From contig OX485805.1 in assembly GCA_950295325.1 (NCBI GenBank), forward strand, positions 3,100,501 to 3,164,500: a stretch of DNA of 64,000 nt. Reading direction: 5' to 3'. Positions within the stretch are counted from its first letter, which is position 1. Every line of letters begins with the position of its first letter. The notes below the pieces were generated by a model. The model was given only the letters and a program-made list of their open reading frames with translations, ran no database searches and had not been told where the DNA came from. The translations under genes and the position numbers were made by a program. The DNA is from Polytrichum commune. Its lineage: Eukaryota > Streptophyta > Polytrichopsida > Polytrichales > Polytrichaceae. Shown here piece after piece: positions 36,859 through 49,400 of this stretch.

Positions 36859-37155
36859 CTACACTAAATAGGATATGTAGTGTTTGATACACTAAATACG
36901 AACTCATACACTAAATATCAATAGCCCAATGAAATTTAGTAATAGTAAATGTAAATTCAAACACTAAATATCAACCATGGTAATATGTGGAAGTTACATG
37001 TTTGAGTTTAGTGTTAATAGATATATATAAAAAACAATGATAAGAGGAGAATTCTAGCATATCTTCTAACACTAATTGTCAAAACATTGAAAATCAATGT
37101 TGAGCAGAGTAGGGTGGCAACAACATTGAATATAATCAAACACTAAATATCTTAA
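36859..37155. mobile_element. CACTA-like element, family B, copy 3
   Basis: It starts CACTACACTAAATAGGATAT. The inner repeats (TTTGATACACTAAATAC, AAACACTAAATATCAACC, TCTAACACTAATTGTC) mirror 18541-18870 in opposite orientation. The right end near AAACACTAAATATC is less certain. Confidence 0.6.
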
Positions 37156-38715
37156 TTATTTTAGTTTTTTATAAAATTTGAATTGCTTAAAAAGGGCACT
37201 TGATTATTCAATCCTAGTAGACTTTGCCGGTGTCAACATGAATAACAATGAATTGGATTACCATTCAAGTGAATTACGTACAATGAAGTGTCTTAATAGG
37301 TTAGGTATTGTGAGTGTTACAAATATGAAATGACCACCAATAACCCACGAATAAGTATTGAAGTTGTCCATTAAATGATCACATCTTCCAATGTTCACAA
37401 TGCCATCGGGTGGTTATGATTAGCAAGATATGGTATAGTTGTAACCATTTTTCATTCCTCTAAGTTCAACATGAACTTGTTTGCACCATCCTTTTACTTA
37501 GATTATTAAGTATACTTGTTTTTACAAAATGCACCCTAGTAACATTATGCAACAAATGTTTTTTATTTTATTCTATATAGGCTCCTTTCCTCCCTACACG
37601 ATCAATTTTGGTTTGAAGATTGGCAATAAACAACATCCCAACATTTATATTTTTGAATCTCAATGCATCTACTTGTGCTTAACCCTGAAGATCACAATTA
37701 TGGTTATTTTTGGTTGAATATAAGCACATGTTATTCTGAATTCCACATTCACAATGTAAAGGTCTTGTGGATTTGATTTATTTTATTGTTATTATCCCCC
37801 CCCCCTTCCCACGTGTTTCACGTGTACATAAAGGTTTTCCCAATGGACTCGATTGCTAAGAAGCATCGGTTTTCAACCCTGCCCTACAATGTAGTATGAC
37901 ATCAATGTTCACGTCGCTTGACCATTGCAAAACCCATTAAAAAGCTAGTGGGGTAAGCCAGGGGTCCTTCTAGTGTTTGTAGCGTAATCATGAAGTCGAA
38001 TAATCCCCTTTGAACATGTTACGGAACGGAGCGGGTGTGTTGGGGGCAAAGAATTGATGACATTGTTTTTGCATGGATGAACAACCAAGTTCACGGCAAT
38101 GGCTGGAATCAAACTGGAACGGATAACATGCTCACATTTCACCCATAATGGCTCAGACATACCAAAACGAGTTCCAAAATGTTCATATCTTGCTCAAAAC
38201 CAAATCTCCTTCCATTAGCAAATTATTTTCCTATGTGTTGCTATGAAAATTGTCTACCACCTATAAGAACGTGTTCGAAGACCATTAGGGTTGGTTATCA
38301 TTTATACCTCATGCTAAGTGTTCACGTCTAAATATCTACACAACTTGATCACTTCAAAATCCAACTTTTTCTTGCCAATCGCATCCAAATTTCTTATCAA
38401 AACAATGATATTTGTGATTGTGATATATTTTACTTCTTCTTATATTCTCTTTCATTTTCTTGTACATTCAATATAGGAGAATCACAAGCGTTAGTTTTAT
38501 TGTTGCATGTACAAATGGGATATTTGGATGGTGCTCTCAATCTGTCAATAGTGACATGGTGACTACACTTTATTACGATCGCTACCCAAAATTGATACTT
38601 GTAGATCCTTGCCTTGAATGAACATGGCAACTCAAGGGTGACTTTGGACACATTTTGGACACACGTATAATCAACACTTTGACCATTCATACATTATTTC
38701 ATACGGTGTCCGATA
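37156..38715. other. Intergenic with a dispersed repeat copy
   Basis: Positions 37790-37990 (TTTTCAACC, TATGACATCAATGTTCACGT, GGTCCTTCTAGTG) match 52830-53010 and, reversed, 19700-19860. A C10 run lies at 37796-37805. No gene is seen. Confidence 0.5.
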
Positions 38716-39040
38716 ACTACACTAAATAACCCTATTAGTGTGGGTGAAAATTACCAATGGAATCTATTAATGTGGGCCACCCGAATTGTCTAAATTGGGG
38801 TGTCCAAGACCTAGGATCTTTCCCTAAGTCTTCCTTGATATTTTTGACCAGCACCTTGCATGAAATAAAATCTCCCCCACATCGAATTTTTAGAACAAAT
38901 ACATCTTTTGGTGGCCCAAATTAATCTAAAACTAGAGAGTTGAACATCAAAGTGAGCTAATTTAAAACTCTCATTGTGATAAATAATGTGGGCTCTAGAG
39001 AATTATGGCGGCCCACACTAACTATTCATGTTAGTGTACG
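38716..39040. mobile_element. CACTA-like non-autonomous element, family A, copy 4
   Basis: It starts ACTACACTAAATAACCCTAT plus TAGTGTGGG and ends GCCCACACTAACTATTCATG plus TTAGTGTA. The inner block CTAAGTCTTCCTTGATA...ACCAGCACCTTGCATGAA is shared with the other family A copies. Confidence 0.7.
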
Positions 39041-39194
39041 TGCAAGGACGTGTTGATTTCCTCTTTCAAATACCAACAAAACACACAACAAACTAGAGTA
39101 AATTAATAATAAACACATCTTGTGTTTTATTAATCACAACATGCATGTATTATTACTCGCATATTGAAATAGGCACTCATAGGTGTAAGGTAGA

Positions 39195-39545
39195 CATGTG
39201 TTATTTGGATACATCTCTCTCTGCACCCACTTTCCATAGGATAAGAATCATACAATTAGCACGAGATAATCAGTAGAACCAAATCGTGTGCACAACCATT
39301 TGCCTCATGATTCTTGAAGCTCGTGTGAATATCTTGTTCAATATCCAAGTGAAGATTCTTGTACTCATATAATTCCCCCCAACCATGTTGAGTGTTGAGC
39401 CTACCAAGAACAACATACTTCCAACAAGTAGTCCAATTGCTTTTAAAGGCATTTTTTTTGGGTGTTTGTTCTAAGATCCACACCTAACCAAACACGATTC
39501 AAACATAGGTATCCAAGTCATTACTATGTAGGAATAAGACACGTC
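39195..39545 (+). repeat. Dispersed repeat (CACTTCTCTTAGGATA family), fullest copy
   Basis: Its blocks are CACCCACTTTCCATAGGATA, TTAGCACGAGATAATCAG, CAATATCCAAGTGAAGATTC, CCCAACCATGTTGAGTGTTG, TGTTCTAAGATCCACACC and ACGATTCAAACATAGGTATC. The order matches 33590-34000 and 55360-55690. Confidence 0.7.
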
Positions 39546-39552
39546 TACCTTA

Positions 39553-39953
39553 TGGCCAGTTTACACTGGTGACGAGTCACCGTGACCACCACATTCCAAA
39601 AATCTCTTGTTGGCTGAGAAATGATTGGCGGTCCCACTTCATTTCACACAAGGTCACCTCGATTAGATGTGCACATGGAATCCTACATGTTTGACAGTCA
39701 CGTGGTTTTTGTGTCGAGACGACCCAAATAGGTCGTGTCAACATCAAAACAAGGACGACCGTGTCACAAATTTCTCTTCCATAGACACAATATGCCCCAA
39801 ACTAAGTTGGCTTTACACTACGACGCGTGACCAAGACATCTAGAGTGTGACATAGATTTCTCTTGCTCATGGTCTTCAGACCGCCGACCATGACCACGAT
39901 AAAACTGTAAATCCAATTTCCCACGGTCACCGGTCACTTGTGTAAGGTGGCCC
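39553..39953. mobile_element. PIF/Harbinger-like MITE, diverged family member
   Basis: The ends TGGCCAGTTTACACTGGTGA and inverse GGGCCACCTTACACAAGTGA are flanked by TTA (39550-39552 and 39954-39956). It is 401 bp long and non-coding. It is related by ends to the 21185, 22506 and 25950 copies, but its interior differs. Confidence 0.8.
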
Positions 39954-40194
39954 TTAAACACCCAAGAAGTTCTCGACAAACCCTTATGCCCCCTTCCCAC
40001 CTGACTTTAGTTAAGACCCAAAGTATTTCCTAAAAACCGGTAAAGCTCCCTCGGTTATAGCAGAGGCATCCAACTATCCCAATGCACCTACAAAACTTGC
40101 TCCGGAGATTTTCAAGTAGGTTTTAGTTAAGTAGCTTTCACACATGTTCATGGTTTTATCTACCAAGCAATGAATGTTGGGTAGTTTTTGTCCC

Positions 40195-40558
40195 CTAACA
40201 TTACCCAACCCAATACTCTTAACTCCGGCGCAGAGTTCGATGCGGCTCCGATGCGGCTCCGGGGAGGTTCGGATGCTAGCTCCGGTGGGTCCATTTTTCT
40301 GGCCCTCCCCGTTTTGGCCCCTTGATGACTTTTTTTGGTTTTTTTTTTGCTAAATTTGGGTTCTACGGCCCCAAATTACTCTAGGAGGCCCCTTATGAGA
40401 TCAAGTAAGGCCCCACCCAATCAAAAAAATAAGGGGCAATTTTTGCCCCAACCCACCCGAACCCACCGGAGCTGGCATCCGAACCTCCCCGGAGCCGCAT
40501 CGGAGCCGCATCGAACTCCGCGCCGGAGTTAAGAGTATTGGGTTGGGTAATGTTATCC
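40195..40558. mobile_element. Mutator-like long-hairpin MITE
   Basis: Its arms of about 95 bp are nearly identical in inverse. They start TAACATTACCCAACCCAATA, contain two GATGCGGCTCC repeats, and reach CTCCGGTGGG. The core is short. It is flanked by an 11-bp direct repeat, GTTTTTGTCCC, at 40184-40194 and 40559-40569. Long TIRs and a 9-11-bp target duplication fit Mutator-like elements. Its high arm identity and GC content suggest it is younger than its neighbours. Confidence 0.88.
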
Positions 40559-40569
40559 GTTTTTGTCCC

Positions 40570-41587
40570 ATCCCCAAATGCCTTACTACTCACCTATCTT
40601 ACCATCGGTTTTTGTTAATGAAGCTCCTCGTGCCCTCATAACTAAGACTAAAAAGCAACCAGTCACAAGGGTGGGAGGCGACACTTTTAAAGTTCCTATA
40701 TTCTTGCCTCATGTTTAGGTACCGATGGGAGGGTCGGTGGTTGAGGCTTAAACCTCCACTTTTAAGCCATGCCACATCATTTGCCACCTAGGCTCGGCAC
40801 TAAAAAGAGTTGTATGTGTGAACCCTAGATAACTAAAACCGCTTTTAGACTAAAACTACTTCTAACTAATGTCAGGTGGGAATGCCCCGTTAGTACCCCT
40901 AAGGCCGAGAGTCGTGGTGTTTGATGGTGATCTACACCACCACCAACAACCCACCCACAACTTTCGGTGCCCCGCCCCCCCCCCCCCCCCCCACCGTGCA
41001 TTCAAATCTCACACTACTTAAAATGACTGTTGGTGGTGGTGATGGTGGTGGTTCATTGAATGTGAAGCTGGAAGCCTATTTCTTTTTTTGAAAGAAGTAA
41101 GTTAATTAAAAGGGCGTTTCCATCACATGGGAATCATCGGGCCATTTGAAATTCAAAGTTCAAAACTCGTGACCCCGGCCACCCGTGCTTCAAATTCCTC
41201 TCTCTCTTATATATCTTAATTCCCCCCAACAAACATGCATAAAGGGGTGCACGCTCCCCAAAGCAAAGGAGTGAAGGACCCTAAGCACGCGCATATATAT
41301 ATGGCCCCTCATGAGCCCCCGAGTAGGCTAGCTAGCCTAGTATTAAAGTACTTAACTAAACTTCGAGGCCCACTCACCCCCCCCCCACCATAAAGGCTCG
41401 CAATGTAATAAAGGGCCGGGAAGCGTATTGATGGCCCCTCACATTCACCTACTTTCTTCATCAATGCCGACATGGCCGTGGTGGGGTTTGGGTTTCACAA
41501 CACCCTACCAAAGGGGATGGAGTAGCGGCGTCCATAGCCGATCGCTTGAGAGCTTTCGTGCCATGGTTGGAGAAGTAGGAGGCGGTG
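40570..41587. other. Intergenic with C-runs
   Basis: A C18 run (40975-40992) and a C10 run (41377-41386) lie here. No gene is seen. A 61-codon frame at 41428-41613 is unsupported. Confidence 0.5.
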
Positions 41588-42640
41588 CAAATTGTTGCCG
41601 TGCACGAAGATAGAGCAATGTTTATGGTAATTTCATTCCTTGGATTGAAGTTGTTGTGAATTTCTGGAAGCCAAAACTTGGTTCAAAGATATTGTTGATG
41701 TCTTCAGTTTGCCACAACCGCTCATTTTAACTGCTCATTCCTCATTACTTTATCACTCGAATCGTGGACATGTGTCATGGTGCATATTGTTGCCGTGCAC
41801 GAAGATAGAGCTAAGTAGGATTGCAATGTTTTTGGTAATTTCATTCTTCGGATTGAAGTTGTTGTGAATTTTTGAATTGCAGTGTTTTTGGTAATTTCAT
41901 TCCTTGGATTGAAGTTGTTGTGAATTTCTGGAAGCCAAAACTTGGTTCAAAGATATTGTTGATGTCTTCAGTTTGCCACAACCGCTCATTTTAACTGCTC
42001 ATTCCTCATTACTGTATCACTCGAATCGTGGACATGTGTCATGGTGCATATTGTTGCCGTGCACGAAGATAGAGCTAAGTAGGATTGCAATGTTTTTGGT
42101 AATTTCATTCTTCATATTGAAGTTGTTGTGAATTTTTGGATTGCAATGTTTTGGGTAATTTTATTCTTTGGATTGAAGTTGTTGTGAATTTCTGGAAGCC
42201 AAAACTTGGTTCAAAGATATTGTTGATGTCTTCAGTTTGCCACAACCGCTCATTTTAACTGCTCATTCCTCATTACTTTATCACTCGAATCGTGGACATG
42301 TGTCATGGTGCATATTGTTGCCGTGCACGAAGATAGAGCTAAGTAGGATTGCAATGTTTTTGGTAATTTCATTCTTCATATTGAAGTTGTTGTGAATTTT
42401 TGGATTGCAATGTTTTGGGTAATTTTATTCTTTGGATTGAAGTTGTTGTGAATTTTTGGATTGCAATGTTTTGGGTAATTTTATTCTTTGGATTGAAGTT
42501 GTTGTGAATTTTTGGAAGCCAGAACTTGGTTCAAATATATTGTTGATGTCTTCAGTTTGCCACAACTGCTCATTTTAACTGCTCATTCCTCATTCCTTTT
42601 TCACTCGAATCGGGGACATGTGTCATGGCACTGTTTCTTC
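41588..42640 (+). repeat. Tandem array, ~196/264-bp higher-order units
   Basis: The landmark GTTGCCGTGCACGAAGATAG occurs at 41593, 41789, 42053 and 42317 (steps of 196, 264 and 264). Each unit has TTGGATTGAAGTTGTTGTGA, GCCAAAACTTGGTTCAAAGA, TTTGCCACAACCGCTCATTT and CACTCGAATCGTGGACATGT. A ~56-bp sub-unit (TTGCAATGTTTTGGGTAATT...) is further duplicated inside the later units, down to about 42510. Copies are near-identical, so the array is recent. Confidence 0.95.
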
Positions 42641-43066
42641 CGACCTGATCAAAATTCAGTCCCAGCTTGATCAAAATCACGGCAGCATGTAGGTTCCCAA
42701 TGGGGTCGTGGTCGGGAATAGGTGCATCTACTCCAACTGTTAAACCATGCTCCCTTATTGGTTTGTTGTCATTTCATATCATTTTTATTGTTATTAATTC
42801 ATTAGATTAAATTGAGGTCTCTAATTACATTGATTGTGATATTTAGTTTCACCTACTATTTGGAATTATGCAAGGCTGTGACTTCTCGCTAGAGATTTCA
42901 TTTGATGCCAACAAATGTACAACATGATGACTCTATGTGGTGGGAAGTTACATTTTTAGCAAAAGATTATAGCATTGCATAACCCCAAATACTAAGCGAC
43001 ACCAAATGTGTTATGCAATTAGGGGTTAATTTGGTTTAAAACAATAATCCTTGGGCATGACAACAA
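42641..43066. other. AT-rich intergenic, no gene seen
   Basis: Nothing is recognised. Confidence 0.4.
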
Positions 43067-43288
43067 TGAACGGGAAGAACCAGCCACTAGTTATAGATGA
43101 ACCGGTTGAGTTTGAGAAATAATCGGTTGAAGTTCAAGACTTCAGGAAAATTATCGGTCATTTGGAAAGGAATTCATTCAATGTACTTCAAAGTAATAAA
43201 GAAAAAGCGAAAGATATCAACATATAACCGATTGGACTTGAAAACACTAGGATCTCGACCGATTATATGCCCAAAAATTTCCCCGGAC
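43067..43288 (+). repeat. AACCGGTTGAG dispersed repeat, copy 5
   Basis: This is a well-preserved copy: AATGAACGGGAAGAACCAGC, GATGAACCGGTTGAGTTTGA, GAAGTTCAAGACTTCAGG, ATATAACCGATTGGACTTGA and CCCAAAAATTTCCCC. Confidence 0.8.
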
Positions 43289-43469
43289 ATTGCATTACAA
43301 TGTTAATCAACATTTTCACTTATCACCTCCCCAAGTTCGCCCTCTCCTTTAGTAGGCGTTATGACAATCACCCGTCTCAATAAATCCAAAGCACCATGTG
43401 AGTTCCAACACGGGAGATAGTCTCATCATAATTGACAACTTTTAAATTGAGGGTAACGTCTTAATTGCC

Positions 43470-43965
43470 ATTTACACATTGTTGTACCGTAGCTCTCTAG
43501 AAGCTTGGGCAAAAAATAATTAATGTTAAAGGTGCCTAAATTTTTGGAAAATTAATTTTGTTGAGTGTCCCCAAAAAAGATATAACATTCAAAGAGTACC
43601 TAAAATCATAATAATGCATTTGACATTCATTGGAATCCAACAAAGTAGCATCAAATAACTTCAACAGTAAATCCGAAGCACAAAGCAAAATCTGTTGCCA
43701 AGCAAAACCATGATATATAAGTAAAAGATAAACTTTAGGGTAAAGGATGTTGGTTAAGGGAAGTGTTTATGTTAATTGCAGCTGTCATAAATAAAATTTT
43801 GGAAAACATCCATGAATTATAAAAATGACTTGGATGAATATCTAACTTTTTTTTAATATGCCCAGTTTTAGAATATTATTTTTTGGACTGCCTAACTTAC
43901 TTTCACACTTTAATAAATTATTAAGCACAAAGGTGCCCAAATTGCTAGATAGCTAGATAGTTGTT
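43470..43965 (+). repeat. ~490-bp repeat, copy 3 (dispersed)
   Basis: It has the same block order as 16370-16862: TACCGTAGCTCTCTAGAAGC, TTGAGTGTCC, CATTCAAAGAGTACC, AAACTTTAGGGTAAAGGATG, CATGAATTATAAAAATG and AAGGTGCCCAAATTGCTAG. Confidence 0.8.
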
Positions 43966-45445
43966 TTTTTAAGACACTCTTTTTAAATAAAATAATTATC
44001 ATTCAACTAAAGGCACATTTTACGTTCCTAACCATGGGTGCGGGCATAGCATACGAGTCTTAGATAATACCTTGACCCAAGTGGGTTACTCACTTCATGA
44101 TGGGCAACAAGCCGCAAATTGCGTGCAAAAGGGATATGAAATCCATGTACCAATTCATGGTTAGGTCGCAAGGAGAGTCATGGTTCCGCCTCATTATGGG
44201 TCGGGAATTTTTCTAGGTAAGTTGTTATATGAAACCACCAACAACCAACAACCCTCAACACAAAAAAATAAAGATAAAAATCTCCTCCGCCCTCATGATG
44301 AATCGTAATCATACTTCAATGCAAAAGCGTGAATTTACTAACTAATTGTGGATTCAACAACGCCGCCATTGAGGCTGATAGGTGTCAAACACCACGAGGG
44401 GTTGATGACACTGAACAATTGTGACACCATCTATCAGCATCTCTGGTTATAATAGTGTGAACAATGGTGGGCCAACATCTAGTTCTCAATATAATCCCCA
44501 ATAATTTCACAACTAAAACCGGACACGCCTCTTTATTCACCGTTGAATATGAAGAGGAGAAGGGTCTCAAAAGATATAATGGACTCTTGGAGGTTACTTC
44601 CAAGCCCTCCTAACCATCTAGCATTGCTTACTAGTGTAATGCTCATATTTGTTCAAAGATAGGTACATTATTTTACTATATTTTGAAAAAAATGCAAAAG
44701 GAAGAGTACAAACATAAGAAAGGAAAAACTCAAAACAAGGCCTTGGAGGGGTCTAGAGATAAATCCCATAGTCGTCTCTCTATCTTTCCATACAATAACC
44801 ATATCACACATGTAGGCAACATCATCTTAACTCACCAAAGAGATGTCAAAAGTGACCCTATTCAAAACTAAGTCAATCCTAAAGTGCACTTTTTAGATTA
44901 GTTGAAGACTTTGATGTTATTGAAGAATTCTATTTAAATACACACCTTGGGTGCCCTTCGATGCAAACACATGCAATGTCACATATCAGTTTATTTAAAA
45001 AAAAATCCTTGACATAAGATGATGCACTAGATAGAGTTTTGATTCATGTACACATAAATATTGTGATTTACAACTCGTTGAGGCTTATATAAATTGATGT
45101 TTATAGGTCTTACATTGAGCCCCTTGGTCCTTAAGGGTTAAAACATCTAAAAACCATGGCCTAGCAATAGGAGGAGCGTTGTATATTCCCCAATAGTATT
45201 AGAGATACCAGTAAAGTCCTTCAAAGAGGAACGAAAATGTGGGTTGGATCCTTCTTTAGGAAAACTTTCTATTATGAGCTTGTTAGCTCGTCGTGTCTTG
45301 GAGCCTATTTTGAAGGTCAGGTGAAACTTTCAAAACCTCCTCTTTCCAACCCTCAAACTTTGAAAGTAATTGAGGATGTAAAATAAGATATGCGCGTGAG
45401 ACTTGTTATCCTAGATCCCTCTGCAAGGCTAGCTTGACCCACCCA
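43966..45445. other. AT-rich intergenic, no gene seen
   Basis: Nothing is recognised. Confidence 0.4.
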
Positions 45446-45557
45446 TCCTCGTAGGACACGCTAGAAAGCAGGTTAATCATAACTTGACACCGCTCTTTGT
45501 GTCCTCGTAGGACACGCTAGAAAGCAGGTTAATCATAACCTGACACCACTCTTTGTG
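45446..45557 (+). repeat. 56-bp perfect-phase tandem duplication
   Basis: TCCTCGTAGGACACGCTAGA begins at 45446 and again at 45502. The two 56-bp copies differ at only two positions seen by eye (CTTGACACCG versus CCTGACACCA). Confidence 0.95.
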
Positions 45558-47585
45558 TATGGTGATTTAAAAGCATTAAGAAAACTTGAGTGACATCGTG
45601 TTAATTCTCATAAACTCAACGACTGGGACTAAAGCTATGATTTCATCTTCTTTACTTTACAAATAACTCTATTTTTCCAATCATGTCTATCATAGCCAAT
45701 TCATCCGACTCTTGCCAATCACTTAGATACTCTACTGGGTGGACCTATGTATCCACTTAAAGATATCAACAAACATGCACTTCCGAAAACCATAACTAAT
45801 AAAGAGAACTTTAAATCGGATTCTTTCCTTCAGATGCTTCATCATAGATTTGCTAATTCAATGCAAGTTTTGTTATGTAAAGCTAACCGGTAGAAGTTGG
45901 AGAACATGGACAATGAACCAAATAACACCCACATACCTCAAGGCACATCTCCAAGGTGCAATGCGTTTCAAAGCATTTTTCCATCTATTTTAGGAAGGGA
46001 CGTAGTAGTGTACGTGTGGGAGTTGATTGGCTTGTTGGCGTCTTTGGCCAATGTCACTCCCACTACATACATTCTTTAGAGACGTGTGCACACCTTTTGA
46101 GAAAGAAAGGGTGCACTTGTCGGGGTAGTGGAGATGGGGTCCGACAAATACATATTCTCATTTTCATACTTATCAATTATTTGGGTGAAAATAATGCTTT
46201 CGTTTTTTTCTTTTTTCTTTGTCTAAAAGTGTCCGTGTGTTGAATATCTCACGTGAAATTCAACCGCAACATTTTACCTAATGTTGCACTTGTTGTTGAA
46301 AATAAGGACATCATGAATTCCATCTTCATAAGAACTTTCAAGATGATTTCGGTTCATGACTCACACCATGTGAGGTGCAGTTTAGATCACTCCTCCCAAG
46401 TTTGTGGTTGATTCATTTCAATTGGGGTTTTACTGAAGATTATGATCCCGATTTTAACATAAAATCAGCTAAAGTAAAAACCACATGGCTAAATAATGGT
46501 TCTCTGCGATTTCACTCTTCCTCATGGTAGGTGTTCATGAGTTTTTTGTTACCCTTTCCAAGCACGTATGTCCAAGTTAGTAAAATCTCACAGTTGTAAT
46601 AGAAGGAAACAGAGTATTATTGAATACAAACGTATCCCTCTCATTCACCCAACTTAAAAAACTGAAATAGTAAACAACCCCAATGTAATTATTTTTGATT
46701 GATTCAACATCGAAATAAACTTGAAAAACACCCCGAATTAGTCCAATCCAAGTCAATTGAGACGAATTGGCCATAAACCTATTGAAGGTCAAGTTTATTA
46801 TGCCAGATGGATGAGAAGTATGTTGGCATGCGAAATTTCCCTTCATCCATAGTAGCAGCATTCTCTACATGGATTGCTTCTTACCTATAAAGGATCCTAA
46901 TTTCCCACCAAGTTCTTTGTCGGTCTAAGTCCCATGATTAGAATTTATATAATATCATCCATGCAATCTCTCACCTTACTATGTACCACAACTACACGAA
47001 CTTCCCTTTCATTCATATTCACCATTTAATGGATTATTGTTAACTTAATGGTTAGTTATTAATGCAAAGAAGAAGAAGTTTATAACTTTACACAACTCCT
47101 TGGTTGCGTAATGTGGGAACACCATGTATCAAATGAGCATAGTTCACTTTTAATTCCAAGATTCTACGTCTATGGGGAGCACTCAGGTTGTGTATTGTGA
47201 ACTCTTCGACAAACAACCGCCTTTGTCTTTGGAGAGAGACCATCATGTAGCAGTTCAGTATTGTTGTGTTTATGTGAGTCGTCGATCAAGAATATCATAT
47301 TGATAAGATAGTAACGTGGGGCCCCCCTCGTTTATATTGGAGCCCCCTACAACTTTGGTGGGTTGCACTCAATGTCGAATAGCCTGAGGTGCAAAGAAAG
47401 AAAAGGAAAATCAACGTTGGGCAATCTGACGTGAATTTGAGCATGTTGGCCATGTCCTGGTCAAGATTCCCCTTGGTGCAGGGTGGAGCCCGAGGTGCAA
47501 CTTACACACTGGACAAAGATTGGATCTTCAACTAAAGTTTGGTATTAAAATGAGTTGCATTTGATAGTACTTGCACATGATTCCC
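45558..47585. other. Intergenic, no convincing gene
   Basis: A 94-codon ATG-started minus-strand frame at 46577-46861 is open but matches nothing I recognise. Positions 47160-47230 share TATGGGGAGCACTC, TTGTGTA and TTCGACA blocks with 53680-53750. Confidence 0.4.
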
Positions 47586-47589
47586 GATC

Positions 47590-47865
47590 ACATCCACCCT
47601 CAAAAAAATGGGTTTGTGGCGCCTATGTAAACTCATCCATTGTGGACGAATGGGGGCTCTAGTAAAAACAAGTCTCCAACAAGGTTGAGGGTCGATTCAT
47701 TCTAATTGGAATTCACTTGACTAATTCGGAGTCTCTAATGCCATTTCCGGTGTCGCATGGTCTAAATGTAGTTGTTTTTAGACTATAAAATAATTCGTTG
47801 CGTTTTCACCTTGCTATCGAATGAGATGAGTTTACATAGACACCACAAATCCCTAGCCCTTAAAC
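47590..47865 (+). repeat. Dispersed repeat ending CAAATCCCTAGCC, copy 2
   Basis: It shares AAACTCATCCATTG, GGGGGCTCTAGT, AACAAGTCTCC, AAGGTTGAGGGTC and GACACCACAAATCCCTAGCC with 8220-8545. Confidence 0.65.
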
Positions 47866-48655
47866 TTGGTTCGAAGTGCATACACTAGTGAGTCAAATAC
47901 GTTATAAGCGTGGAGTCTATATTCGATAGCAAACATAAAGAGGAGTCAACATGGAAAACTATTTAGCAAGACATGTTCAACCTGCTTGTGACCCTCTCAC
48001 ACCAAATAAGTGTCAAATGTTGTAGAAGGTAGAACATCACATTGGTCGCAGTCAATAGAAATGTAGTGGAGGAGGCATGAGAAACAATAAGGGTAGACTA
48101 AGGACACAACACTGGTCCGAAGAGGGATAAGAGTTATCCCATATTATTTGTATGGATCAAGGAAAAGAAGAGAAGCAATAAAGGCAAAGAAAGGAGAGCA
48201 TGAGACCATCTCACTCCAAGCGTTGTTCATATGTCTTTGTGTATGTGTTATTGCTTGCGCAATCTCATTTCTAGTCCTATTGACTTCCAATAAATGTGAG
48301 AATTTGATTTTGGCCAATAGTAAAACCCAATCCAGTGTGCATTGAATCCCATATTTGTATAACACCTTGAAATTCTAAGTTTCACAATCATTGGTGATCG
48401 CCATCAAAAACTGCAAGGTGTTTGCAACGTTCCTCTTACGACCTCCTTTTTTTTTGGGTTTGTTTTTGTTTTTGGGGCACAAATGAAAATTTCAATTGCA
48501 AGAAGAGAAAAGAAATCAAGCATCCTTTGTTAGTTTTTGACCTATTACTCTTGTAGTTTTCCGGCAACATTGAGTTGGGGCAACTAGACTAGCTTAGTGT
48601 GGTTTACTATTTAATATAGATACACTAGAATTATGAGAAGAGGAGCTTGTAACAG
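47866..48655. other. AT-rich intergenic, no gene seen
   Basis: Nothing is recognised. Confidence 0.4.
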
Positions 48656-48882
48656 TGATTGGGGAGATTTTTGGGCATAATTGGTTGAGACCCTAGTGTT
48701 TGCAACTCCAACCGGTTACATGTTCACATCCTCCGGTTTTCCTTTATCAAATTGGGATACATTCCATAAATTCCTCCAAAGTGATCGGTAATTTTCCTGA
48801 AGTCTTGAATTTCAACCGGTTATTTTTCAAACTCAACCGGTTCATCTTTAACTAACTGTTGGTTCTCCCCGATCATATAATG
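48656..48882 (-). repeat. AACCGGTTGAG dispersed repeat, copy 6
   Basis: This is a reverse copy with full extent: GGGGAGATTTTTGGGCATAA, AACTCCAACCGGTTACATGT, CCTGAAGTCTTGAATTTCAA, CTCAACCGGTTCATC and GTTGGTTCTCCCCG. Confidence 0.8.
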
Positions 48883-49034
48883 TATGTTCTCAAAAAATAG
48901 GAATGGTATTTGGCTCAAAGGCCGAGTATTATTTTGACTACTATAAATGTCAAAACATAATGTAATGAATAGCCCAATAAATACATGTTGTTGTCATTGT
49001 TGTTTGCATAATCCAACTTGTGAGATGTATAGGA

Positions 49035-49400
49035 TAGATGGATTTTGAATGGTTAACTTTTCCGAATAGCTCACTTCTTCTAGAATACAAAACACGAGAT
49101 TATTATGAGATAGTTAGCAAATCCACGTTGAGGCTGTAGCCACTTACCTCATGACTTTAAGATCTCACATGAACATCTTATTCACAACTAAAGCAAAAGA
49201 TAAAATAAAAAATCGTGCTCATTCGATGGCCATATAGGTCTCCCCCCCCCAATTATGCTCACTATTGAGTATGGAATTATTATTATCATATTTCCAACAC
49301 GATGTCCAATCCATTTTATACACACATACTCTTGGTATCCATTCTCGGAGCCACATCAAACCACATATCATTCAAATATAGGGTGTCCAAATTTAAAAAA
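49035..49400 (+). repeat. Dispersed repeat (CACTTCTCTTAGGATA family)
   Basis: It shares CTCACTTCTTCTAGAATACA, GAGATAGTTAGCAAATCC, GAGGCTGTAGCCACTTACCT, CACATGAACATCTTATTCAC and ATTCAAATATAGGGTGTCC with the family. A further partial copy follows at 49560-49700. Confidence 0.65.

Noticed and set aside
46577-46861. 94-codon minus-strand open frame
   Set aside because: It has an ATG start but no family resemblance, no neighbouring exon signals that I can trust and no sign of a promoter; chance cannot be excluded.
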